Assembly (NCBI GenBank): GCA_037349315.1
Contig: JBAIAC010000007.1
Coordinates: 7,316,001 to 7,380,000 of the forward strand
DNA from: Chelydra serpentina
Taxonomy: Eukaryota > Chordata > Testudines > Chelydridae
Length of the DNA stretch: 64,000 nucleotides
Direction of reading: 5' to 3'
A model generated the notes under the pieces. That model was not told the DNA's origin and searched no databases. It saw only the letters and a program-made list of their open reading frames with translations. A program made the position numbers and the translations under genes. Each line of letters begins with the position of its first letter. Positions within the stretch are counted from its first letter, which is position 1. Positions 35,301 to 45,659 of this stretch are shown here, piece by piece.

Positions 35301-36679
35301 CCACAGGGGGGAAGGAGGATGGGACAGTGCGCAGCAGTAGATTCTTGTGGAGTGGATGGTCTGGACTCTAGACCAAGTGATCAAAACTGGCATTTGGAAG
35401 TGGATGGCTGGGATGAAGAAGCTGTGGCAAATGTTGATTTCCTTTTTGAGTACCTAGGCCTCTTTGGCAGGTAGTTCAGAGGGCCTATGGAAACTCTAGA
35501 AGAGAACTGGGTGAGATCTCTGTGCTGTTAGAGATTTTATTTTATTTTCAGGTGTGGAGTTAGTATCCCAGAAGACCTCAATTCAGAGAGCTGTCTTGTA
35601 CCAGAAAGTAATGGAGACTCCAGCTCCTTCAACACCACAAGATCTTTTCAATACCTAAACTCCTGTGGTGCCAATGGTACACAAGCAGGAGCTGAATATG
35701 ATCCTGTGGAGGCTGATTTCAGTACTGAGGTACCTGTATGGAATGTGTCAGTGTTATGGACAACAAATGCTTCCATACAGACTCAAATTCAAGCAATGCC
35801 TATGCAGAAGTCCACATCACCAGCATAGACACTGAGGTGTCTGATAGTGCAGACTACTTTGAAGTAGAGTTCATACTAACATGGGGACGAGCAACCAAAG
35901 TAGAAGGGGTATTCGGTACTGAATCTTGTTTGGTAGGGGCATGGCTCTTAGAGGTAGCCGTAGATGTCTTCCCAGTAGAGGAATAATTCAGAGTTTCAAT
36001 ATTACTCCCTTTGGGACCTGAGGTCTCTGGAGCCTTCTTCAGAGTTGGTGACCAAGATTTCTTAGAAGGAGATCTAACATTCCAGCTCCTCTTTTCAGTA
36101 TCCACATATTTATGTGGGGCTATTTATACTGTGGCACAGACGATGCTGCTTTTGGTGACCAAGACCCAGAAGTACCAGCCCTGGTGTCCATTAAGGCTCT
36201 CAGTGACCAGGATCCAAAGGCAGACATGACACTAAATCTGCTTGAAGGCTGGTGTATAAGAGGGTTCTCAGGGCACAGATCAGAAGCCGGTCGTAGGGCT
36301 TCCCCCATCATCAAAGGCTTCAACTTTATCTTCCTGCTTTTACAAGATCTCCTCTTGAATACATATAACTAGTATATGTGTGTCCAAACACCGGAGACAG
36401 CAGGAACAGCCATCACTCACTGGGAGAGCTTCCCAGCCGGAAAGACAATGTTCAAAGCCCAGGTAAGCCAGGACATCCCAGATAATGAAAAGTCCAGAAC
36501 AACCCCTCAAATGAGGAAAGAGCAAACAAAGAGAAAAAACAGCAACAACCCACCATCTATAGTAACTAAAACTAAGCTAAACTAAACCAAACCATCTATC
36601 CAAACTGTCCTATGGTAAAACTGAAGCGGGTACACAAGATGTTTCATCTCAGGCTGAAGGTGGCTACGAAGGAACAGAG

Positions 36680-36830
36680 GGCAATTCGCCCGCACAGCCC
36701 TATACATCCTAGGTACAGCGCACAAGGATGTGTAGGACTTATGCACAGGTTGAATGGGCACTGCTACCGAAAATCTCCTATGAAAGGCGCAGGGGCACAT
36801 GCATGCCTGAAATGGAGCATCCATAGGGAT
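36680..36830. repeat. Right inverted terminal repeat of the DIRS element
   Basis: Reverse complement of the left repeat, with matching gcacaaggatgtgtagg, tgctaccgaaaatct and gcaggggcacatgcatg. This is the 5' side of the minus-strand element. Confidence 0.75.
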
Positions 36831-39800
36831 ACTACTTGAAGAAGAAACAGTATGTTGTACTAACTGACATTACCAACAATTACAACGAAGTATTTGAGGT
36901 TAGGCTGATATAGCAGAAAATTATATTTCATTCACACTGGTCCCCACATAAATTACAGTGCATGGGTCACAGACTGCTCCTGGAGATGTGAGTCTCCCGG
37001 AGTTACATTGGCTTACATGTTTTGGGAATGTCCCAGGATACAATCCTTTTGGCTAGAAATAGACAGGAGAATTAATATGATAATGGATATCGCCTTAAAA
37101 ATTACATCCCAAAACTGTATTTTGGAATATATTCCATCATCTTGGAAACTGTCCAAGTTGGTTCTCTAGAGCGGTGCATTTAGCCAAATGACTCATGTTG
37201 CTTAGATGGAAGAGCAGACTGCCTTCAGAGACAGAAGTTTGGCACTGAGACCTGGCTGACCTAGCAGCTAAAGATCGGGTAAAGTCTTGAAGAAGGGGGA
37301 CATCAGACAAATCTGAAAAGATTTGGTCTAACCCTTTAGAAACCTTTGATTAATTTCTAGTGGGTGGAAACCGAAATGTTGCTGCTCTTCTCCCCTTCCT
37401 TCCGTCCTTACCTTTCCCCCCTTTCCCATTTTTTTTACTTTTTATGTTCTTCCCTTATTTGGGGGGGAGGGGTTCAATAAAATATAAACTGAGGTTTTGC
37501 CAGCTGCAGTATTTCTGCATGTTATATACACACAAGATTTAATTATAAAATCAGCTCTTAGGGTAGGAATCATCTTAGCACAATCATGCCCCAATCCTGA
37601 CTGTGGTATCCAGGTGCTACTGTAATATGAATAAGGAATTCCCATTATTCTGTGGTTTCATACATTGGCAGAGAATTTAAATGGATTACATCAACTTAAA
37701 ATCTAGTCAGTTTTTAAAAGTAAGTAAAAAGTAGTTTCACATATTACAGCTCCCTTTGAATCCTCATGTCAGTATTTGTGGGTTTCCACTCACATTTCTC
37801 TCTCTTTTAAAATGCTTTTCTCTCCCCTGGTGCTGTGTGAATGACCCACACAAACAGGGGAATGTGACTCTCTATTTGTACAGGTGAAACGGTGACATTG
37901 ACTATAAAGAATAACAAATGAACAAAGCAAAACGAACAAAAAATAGATAAAAAATAAAATATTTTACTCTAATCTGTTAGTTATAGTAGTCTTAAGTGTT
38001 TCTTGTAAAAGCAAGTAAACGTTCAGAAAAAGTGTGATATTTAAGTTGAGGTGCAGATTTAAGTTGCTATCACATAATTCATACTATAGCAAAACCTATC
38101 TCAAGGGACTGACAAAAACAAGTTGCTTAATGGAGGTGGTTTTCCAACAAAGGTGCAGGAAAATTGTACTCTTCAGGTGACGTCAACTGATGTAGCTCCA
38201 CTGAGAGCAAAGGAGCTATATCAATTTACCCCAGTTGAGGATCTGCCCCTATATGCATTAGGGATTCTTTAAAGAAGTCTTCTAAGACATGAAGACGGTC
38301 TTTAAGAAAGGTTTCACATAGTTATATTATTTCCATTGTTTTACTTTTGTCTATTCTAACTATCATTTTTAATCTGTATTGTTCTGACCTTCTGCAAAAT
38401 ACGGTAAGTTTTTTTGCACAATTTACTAATAAAGATAGCTGTGGTGAAATAACGATGTATTTGTAGATAGGTTGGATAAATGATTATATATGGCAGTGAA
38501 TAGGTTATTTCCTGCAGCTGAGGCTGGGGCTTGCAAGGAGACTAAAAATTCTGATCCCCGAAAGGGTAGAAAATAAATGGAGAGAGCCATTATGAATTAA
38601 TGTGCCACAGGCTATCATATCAAGAATCTTAGGCTTTTCTTTGAAAGAATAACACTCTCTTATAGTCTCTTCTCTGAGACACATTGGACGAAAATCCTGG
38701 AACAGGATCTTTCCATTCTTCATAATAGGCCATGCACTCAAAGCTCCTTAAGCCTTGGAGCCAGTGAGCTGTGTGCACAAGCATTATCAACATGTCCATA
38801 TAAAGTGGAAAGGCCTAAGTTCTGGAGGATTCAAAATTTCTTCCAGCACACTTGAGCTCAGCAACACCAGCTGAGCAGGGAGCCTGCCACCAAGCAAAGG
38901 AGCAACAGAGTTCCAACAGTTAAAACATTTGAGTTGAGTGGTGAATACTTTAATTTTTATGCAATGTTGTCAGAGCAATGAGTTTGAAACAGAGAATATG
39001 AAAATACTAATTTGTGCTGTTCCTAAATCCATCTGAACCTCAGCCTATTAAACTAGAGTGACTGTTTATGTGGGGGGGACCCACAGTAATTTTACTGGCT
39101 GTCAGAGCTGACCTATGATTTTGCAGAATTACTTGCAACCACATGGCTTCATGCTACTAGAAATGGGGCAGAGGGAACTCAATTGTAAATTGCTGTCCAA
39201 ACAGATGATATTTGCAAATAGGCAGATTGGATTGGGTTACGAACTACAGAACTTGCCTGGGCTTGTGAGGCTCCAAGTGACCACTCACTTTTTTCTACTT
39301 AATACCAACTGTATAATTGTGTTGATTAGGGAAGCTGAGTATAGGAAGGAGGAAATGCATAATTTGCGATACATAAGAAAGTCTGAATGAGAAGCCAGCA
39401 ACAGAGTAAATCCAAACAAAAAGGGAATTTACTTGAAGAACAAGTTAGGTTCTGAGTGGGAAGCTCGGATACTGATTAAAAGATAGGACTTAATAAATAC
39501 AAAATATTCAACATTCTATAATAATGAGTCTGCAAATAGGGGAGCATTGAAGAAGCTTTGATGCTGCCATGTTTCCATAATAAACATCCTAATGTAAGAA
39601 CAAATAATTTCTATAAAAAATGGCTAGTGGAGAATCCAAATCAGATCAACATGGGACATGTGCAGTATTCCTTTTTATAAATAAGGGCTTTGAAATCTAT
39701 CATGTAAGCCATCATTGTAATGTGATAAGCACAGGTGCCTGTACATTTTGTATTGTGTTGTTCATTTCCTATACTTTCATGAAGGATTTTACATTTATTA

Positions 39801-40915
39801 GTATCAAATCACATCTTGTTACCTGCAGTCCCTACTGCTCTAGTGCACTGGGTCACAAATTTGCCCTTCCCAAATTGCTAAAGGGGCGGTCTTGGCTAGA
39901 TGGGAAAGCAATTTTGGGGAGGGCCTAATATAAATGTTTGAGAACAACTGCTTTAGTACTTCAGATCACTTGCAGTTTGGTTCTGTTTTTTACAGTGTTT
40001 GTTACATCTCCAAATTTGATCCTAGTTGAGCTCACACCAAAGAAACATCTGACACAGAAAGTGAGGGTAGAAGGAACAGAAAGACAGAGATACAAACATG
40101 CCAAGAACTAGAGCTGAGGGAGAAACGATTTTCCTGTTCCAAACAATATTCTGAGATTTCAAAACCTTTCCCATTCCACATCAGGATGAACGTTTTTCAC
40201 ATGCAAGAGAGAGCTACCCTGAAATGTGTGCAGAACTATTTAGGGGCGGAGGGAAGGGACATGGACACACACATACACTCTCTCTCTCTCTCTCGCAAGT
40301 CTCTACCCTCATTGATTCAAAACAGAGACTTGATTCTGAGTCTCCCATATCCCATGTGAGCACCCTAATCAGGCTATTGGATGTTGTGGGGTATCTCTCT
40401 CTCTGGTTTTGACCAGAAATTCCATTTTGGAGAAACATTCCTGACAAAAGTTATGTCTAAACTGACACATTTCAAAAGTTTTGATTTTGACAAAACAGTG
40501 TTTTCCAACCAACCAAAAAAAATAATCAAAAAATTCCTCATTAGCTCTAGAAAGAGGCTGGAGAAAACAAGAGAGGCAGGTAGGGGAGATGTTAGAAGCT
40601 AAGCAAGGGAAGCTGAGTGGAGGAGTGCCAGCCAGATGTGAGGAGCTACAGCTATGTGCCAGTCAACTGGGAAGGGGCAGGTGCTTGAGCAGCATACCAC
40701 TGGCTGTACAGAAGAAACTGAGCACCACTAGATAATAGTGACAGGAAAAAGCAAAGGCTGCTGGAGGAGTAAGAATAAGAGTACCTGCAGGCAACTTTCA
40801 TTATTAATTCGTCAACCCTTTGAGCTCAAAACAGCTCTGATGTACTAGGACTAATGGGTTAAATGCCATGTGTTCAAATGTCTGAAAAAAAGGCTTATAA
40901 TGTAAGACTACTCAC

Positions 40916-40972
40916 AATTTATCTGGTGCGTCACATGTTCCTTAGCATAAGAAGTTTGCTCAAGCTGGAAAA
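40916..40972 (-). CDS. SIX6OS1: SIX6OS1 coding exon 2
   Basis: A 57-nt exon with acceptor tatttcag and donor AATT|GTGAGT. It completes the Val codon and reads FQLEQTSYAKEHVTHQIN. The human N-terminus continues FQYEQDISTKEEMIQRIN, a clear match, and the flanking exons agree in phase. It forms part of the N-terminal region of the protein. Confidence 0.93.
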
Positions 40973-41316
40973 CTGAAATAAAAATATTCATTTTTTATTT
41001 ACTATCATTTTCTAAACAGAAATTGAGTGATTAAACAATTAACATTTCACAACACAACTTGATCTTTTTCAATATTATAGCTTAACAAGAGCTACCTATA
41101 ATCATCTCCCCTTACAAATAGCCCAGTTAATAACTAACTCCTAGTACCAACCTCCAACAAAACCCCATACATAACAGAATAAAATAAAGACAAAAATAAA
41201 AACTGATTATTTAAATACGGAATGACTGTTTAAAGTTTAAATCTTCATTATAAATCAGTCCTTACATAAAATATTACTCAATTCCAGAACTCTCAACATA
41301 ATATATAGTTACCTAC

Positions 41317-41365
41317 CAAGCTCTAGCAGAAGTTTGTCTAAGTTGCTTAAGAGAGTATCATTCAT
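41317..41365 (-). CDS. SIX6OS1: SIX6OS1 first coding exon with start codon
   Basis: The ATG begins MNDTLLSNLDKLLLEL. The human protein starts MNDSLFVSLDRLLLEF as I recall, so the start is secure. The donor is CTTG|GTAGGT. Eight bases before the ATG, a strong acceptor with a pyrimidine tract (cttttttcttttgctatag) shows that transcription enters from an upstream non-coding exon, probably in the CpG island near 45.1-45.6 kb. The gene product works in meiosis, in the central element of the synaptonemal complex. Confidence 0.95.
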
Positions 41366-42094
41366 TGTGTGGACTATAGCAAAAGAAAAAAGCAATACAA
41401 GGAATTACAGAAAGAAATTCAAAAGCTCATATTAACAGAATAAACAAGACAAAATTACAAGAAAATAACAGATATTTAAGATAAAAAGAAAATAAATATT
41501 TTTAAAACTGTAAAGAAACTGTCTAAACTGTTTTGATTCATTTATATAGTAATGGACTCCATTATGATTCTGCGCCAGGTTGAGGAGAGAAGGAGGTACA
41601 CCACCTGAGCAAAGCTGTCTGTGGAATTATACCTCTAAAACACATATTTACCTTCAGAGGCCTAGGGCAGTGCAGGGACGGTGCCCCTTGTTAAACCTGT
41701 ACAAAAGGCACAGCCACTGTTCCTCCCAGTTTAGCCATTCTGTCAAAGGCCATCCCAACAGGGAAGAGGCTACTCCCTGCTCTGTACACACCTCCTGGAG
41801 CAGCTGCAGCATAGTTAAGGCCCCATGTAGCAGGATAAGCAGTAATAAAAACACCATATACTTGCAATGTATACTTAGGAAATGGCATAATGGATCGGAC
41901 CAACTGTATTTTTATATAGCACCTAGCCTGACTGGGGTCTCTAGGCACCACCATAATACTAATCATAAATGCAAATAGTGTAGCCCTATATACTGTCTAA
42001 CTACTAACACAGTACAATATTAGATGTTTCTTAATCTCTAGCAGTTAGTGGTTGGCATGAGGAATAACATCCCTTACAAATATTTATCCTAGCT

Positions 42095-42404
42095 CAGGGA
42101 TCGGCAACCTTTCAGAAGTCCTGTGCCAAGCCTTCATTTATTCACTGTAATTTAAGGTTTCGCGTGCCAGTAATACATTTTAACGTTTTAGAAGGTCTCT
42201 TTCTATAAGTCTTTAATATATAACTAAACTATTGTTGTATGTAAAGTAAACAAGGTTTTAAAAATGTTTAAGAAGCTTCACTTAAAATTAAATTAAAATG
42301 CAGAGCCCCCCAGACCGGTGACCAGGACCTGGGTAGTGTGAGTGCCACTGAAAATCAGCTCACATTCCGCCTTTGGCACCCGTGCCATAGGTTGCCTACC
42401 CCTG
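42095..42404. mobile_element. hAT MITE, 310 bp, with perfect 8-bp target duplication
   Basis: The left end cagggatcggcaacctttca is matched in inverse at the right by ccataggttgcctacccctg. The octamer tcctagct flanks both sides exactly. Non-coding. The CAGGGGTAGGCAACC terminus is characteristic of a hAT group. Confidence 0.9.
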
Positions 42405-42479
42405 TCCTAGCTAGAGTAACTATGGATAATCCTCATAGTATTCATATGATGCTTGAGTCTACTCTTTAAAATCCTACTA

Positions 42480-43010
42480 CAATATTTGCCCCAGTAATAT
42501 CTTGCGGTAGTAAATTCCACAGATTGTGTTGTGAAAAGTATTTATTTTTATCAATTTTAACTGTGCTGCCTTTAAATTTCATTGGAACTCCCCTTGTATG
42601 TTATAGGAGATGGTAGCATCACCTACTCTATGCTGTTAATTATTGACTCTTTTATATCTTCTCTTGTACATCTCTCTAAATGTAGTAGTTCTAATCTTTT
42701 TTCAATTTATTTTCATATGTCTAATAATTTTTGTTGCCATTCTCCAACCCTCTTCAATTTCTTTCATATACTTTCTGAGATAAGACTGAACACAATATTC
42801 AAGGTAAGGGCCATGCCATCTATTTATGTAACTGCATCATACTTTCAGTATAATTCTCTGTCTCCTCCTTAATACAACCCTAGAATCTTGTGGGGATTTT
42901 TTTTATCACCACTATGCCTTGAACAGATGTTTTCACTGAGCTGTCCATAGTGACATATAGGTCCTTTTGCTGACGGATTACAATTAATTACAGTTAATGA
43001 TAGTCCTCAT
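42480..43010 (-). mobile_element. Old, diverged CR1 LINE fragment
   Basis: The plus strand follows, with many substitutions, the same path as the antisense CR1 at 13.7-14.3 kb. Markers include agtaaattccacagattgtg, ataatttttgttgccattct, aacacaatattcaaggtaag and gttttcactgagctgtccat. It is a degraded minus-oriented copy. Confidence 0.75.
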
Positions 43011-43664
43011 AGTATTCATATCACTACTCATAATTACAGTTAAAAAATGTGGCAGAGCAACCATTACTATGGGATACCTTGATTTAAGAATTTCCCAACT
43101 TTTAATGTTTATATTTTCAAACGGAGTATTTCATTAACAAAGGTCATCTTTGCACTCATGTGCAATGTCTTCATTAATATCTGCCAGCACAACATATCTC
43201 TAAAATCCTCATGTAATCAGAATGATCACTTGATTGACATGTTCTGTTTCTGCTGAAATGTGCCAAATAGAAGGATTTTGATGAAGACGTTTCCCAGGAC
43301 TGAAAACCGAGTCTACCGTCTGCAAAGCATTAGAAAGAAAATCTTGCAGGCCATCTTGTTGGTTGTGGATAAGCACTAAAATAGAAAAGGTGAACCCCCA
43401 AATGTGTACCTGGATGCCAGTTGCAGGCACAAAATTTTACATGTGAATTTTTGCAGGTGCAACTGCTAAGGCTGTATATACTTTTGGGGAGCACTTATTA
43501 GGTCCTGTGTTGAAAAATTAGCAGGACATGGCCCACTAAAGAACTTTATAGGCTCTGAAAGGAATTTCAGGGGCAAGACAGAAGAGATGATGGAACAAAA
43601 AGCTGCTCATAAGCAGCAGACACCACCTTAGGCGAAAGCAACATAAATGTTTGGCACCTACGGG

Positions 43665-43819
43665 CAGGGCCAGCTTTAAGCCAATTCCACCGATTCCCTG
43701 GAATCGGGCCCCGCACCCCAAGCGGGAGGGCTTTTTTTTTTTTTTTTGCTCGGTGGGAGGGTGCAGGGCCCCGCCGTCGTTCTTCGTGTGGGGCCCCACA
43801 CCCGCTAAAGCCGACCCTG
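43665..43819. mobile_element. Short hAT MITE, 155 bp
   Basis: The ends cagggccagctttaagcc and gctaaagccgaccctg are inverted repeats. The flanks cctacggg and cctacagg match 7 of 8. GC-rich with an internal run of T. Non-autonomous. Confidence 0.82.
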
Positions 43820-44216
43820 CCTACAGGAGACTCCTCAACACACACATTACCCCAGTCTTCCCGTCAGCAAGACCAGGGAGGAAGACAATGTATAGATATA
43901 ATTTTCCACCTCTGGCAACTTGAAGCCTCGCTTTTACCTGGTGACACCACAATTCTGTTCATCAGAAGCCCATGAATTGAGTCCAGCCCTGGGGAGATAA
44001 TGGGGGTTCTGGGCCTTAATGAAGAGTGATACTAAAAGGGAGTAATGGCCTTAAAAAATAAACCTATAGGGAGCCCCCTCACCCAAGGTGCACTGACAAG
44101 AGACCCAGGAGTGGTGATACTATGGTGGATGCTATAGAAAACCCCAACTTCCATGAGAATAAAAATAAAATACAACAAAAAGCCCACCATCCGAAATACT
44201 AACAAGACAGAGAAGC

Positions 44217-45050
44217 AGGTTAAATACCCATGCCTGCCCCATCCCCTCCCCCGCTCAGGGCACTATGGGGAGTGAGCTGGGATCACAGGGTAAATACCCC
44301 AGCCCTTCCCCCCTCAGGGCACGGTGAGGAACAGATGGGGGCTAACTGGGATAAATACCCAGGCCTGTCCCAGCCCTTCCGCCCCTCGGGGCACTATGGG
44401 GAGTGAGCTGGGATCACAGTGTAAATACCCCAGCCCTTCCCCCCTTGGGGCACTATGGAGAGGGAGCTGGGATTGTGGAGTAAATACCCCAGCCCTTCCC
44501 CCCTCGGGGCACGGTGAGGAAGAGCTGGGGGGTCACAGGGGTAAATACCCCAGCCCTTCCCCCCTCGGGGCACGGTGAGGAAGAGCTGGGGGGTCACAGG
44601 GGTAAATACCCCAGCCCTTCCCCCCTCGGGGCACGGTGAGGAAGAGCTGGGGGTCACAAGGGTAAATACCCCAGCCCTTCCCCCCTCGGGGCATGGTGAG
44701 GAAGAGCTGGGGGGGGTCACAGGGGTAAATACCCCAGCCCTCCCCCCCCTCGGGGCACGGTGAGGAAGAGCTGGGGGTCACAAGGGTAAATACCCCAGCC
44801 CTTCCCCCCCGCGGGACACGGTGAGGAAGAGCTGGGGGTCACAAGGGTAAATACCCCAGCCCTTCCCCCCTCGGGGCACGGTGAGGAAGAGCTGGGGGTC
44901 ACAAGGGTAAATACCCCAGCCCTTCCCCCCTCGGGGCACGGTGAGGAAGAGCTGGGGGTCACAAGGGTAAATACCCCAGCCCTTCCCCCCTCGGGGCACG
45001 GTGAGGAAGAGCTGGGGGTCACAAGGGTAAATACCCAGGCCTGCCCCAGC
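44217..45050. repeat. 60-bp minisatellite, about 14 units
   Basis: The repeated unit is about 60 bp and contains ggtaaataccccagcccttc, cccctcggggcacggtgagg and aagagctgggggtcacaa. The left-hand units are more divergent (near 44218, 44289 and 44351) and the right-hand units nearly identical. The apparent open frames across it simply mirror the 60-bp periodicity, which is divisible by three. The array ends at the edge of the CpG island. Confidence 0.95.
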
Positions 45051-45059
45051 CCAGGCACG

Positions 45060-45650
45060 ACACTGAGGGCGGGATCAGGCAGGTGAACACCCGCCTCAGG
45101 GCACCGCGCGGGGGGGGGGGGGGGCTGAGAGCGGTAAGTACCCAGCACCCCCCCCCCGGGCAGCTCCCCGCGAGCCGCTGCACCGCCTCAGCGCTCCGCA
45201 ACGCCGCCTCTCCAAGGCCCGGCCCGCGGCTGCGGAGCGCGGGAAGGAGGCGGGGCGGCGGCTGCCCGGTGACGGGGGCAGCGAGGGAGGCAGCCGCGCG
45301 GGCCAGACAAACGGGGGCGGGGGGGATCCAGACCCGGGAGTCCTGCGGTTTGGGCGGGATTCCCCTCCCCCATTTTCATCAAAATCCCCCCCCCCCACAG
45401 GCGCAGCCGGCCCCCCCAGACCCGACCCTTCAGCTGCGCCTGCCGGCGAGCCCCGCGCGAGCTCTTTCTGGCCCCCTCTGGCGAGCAGGGTCGGACCTAC
45501 TGACACCGGTGGCGTTTGCCGTCTGCTCCCCTGTCCCCCGGGGGCCTCCGCCGTCGAGACAACGGCAAGAACCCCCCCTCCGCGACATCGGGTCGGGGGT
45601 TCGCTGCATCTGCGCTCCCACAGGCACAACTTGTGTGTTGTCACTAAAAG
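45060..45650 (-). promoter_or_regulatory. CpG island, probable SIX6OS1 promoter and non-coding first exon
   Basis: The sequence changes abruptly to GC-rich DNA dense in CG dinucleotides (for example cccgcggctgcggagcgcgg and gagccgctgcaccgcctcag), then returns to AT-rich DNA near 45.65 kb. It lies upstream of the acceptor for the first SIX6OS1 coding exon, and no other gene nearby needs a promoter. The transcription start and donor were not determined. Long open frames on both strands here reflect the lack of stop codons in GC-rich DNA. Confidence 0.65.
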
Positions 45651-45659
45651 AAGTTTCTG

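Larger units (their letters stand above)
32201..36830 (-). mobile_element. DIRS-like tyrosine-recombinase retrotransposon, decayed
   Basis: Inverted terminal repeats flank the element. The left end reads tctctatggatgctccactt and then gtgcatgtgcccctgcacct and gattttcggtagca. The right end contains the inverse, tgctaccgaaaatctcctat, then gcgcaggggcacatgcatgc and ggagcatccataggga. Inside, on the minus strand, lie a gag-like basic region (about 36.1-35.85 kb), reverse transcriptase YFQYQVLPSDLSFAPRVFSK with FPYLDN (34.9-34.6 kb), an RNase H motif EFPEVDLFASTINT (about 33.95 kb), and a tyrosine-recombinase segment LTIRSFKVHLVAITTIHSSV with HPFEPLTMCLLLHLFMKTDF (33.4-33.1 kb). The order is DIRS-specific. 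YLDD has become YLDN, and stops separate the domains. Confidence 0.85.
32082..40915. other. SIX6OS1 intron with a DIRS element; remainder featureless
   Basis: This intron of 8.8 kb contains the DIRS retrotransposon at 32.2-36.8 kb. The remaining part, 36.85-40.9 kb, includes a short TC run near 40276 and a repeat-like palindromic fragment near 38.18 kb, but no recognised coding exon or gene. Confidence 0.6.
41366..44210. other. SIX6OS1 5' intron with small repeats
   Basis: This is the presumed first intron between the non-coding exon and the first coding exon. It contains a fragment of a common repeat near 41.9 kb (tgactggggtctctaggcac), two hAT MITEs and an old CR1 remnant, listed separately. 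No host exon is recognised. Confidence 0.5.

Noticed and set aside
39115..39390. 91-residue plus-strand open frame
   Set aside because: No domain, no splice context and no similarity that I recognise; length is within chance expectation.
45128..45140. Plus-strand donor-like gcggtaagtacc at the CpG island edge
   Set aside because: It resembles a degenerate copy of the adjacent minisatellite motif ggtaaatacc, and no plus-strand gene follows.
44324..45148. Several open frames of repeated Pro/Ala/Gly-rich sequence on both strands
   Set aside because: The 60-bp repeat unit is divisible by three, so open frames are expected by construction.
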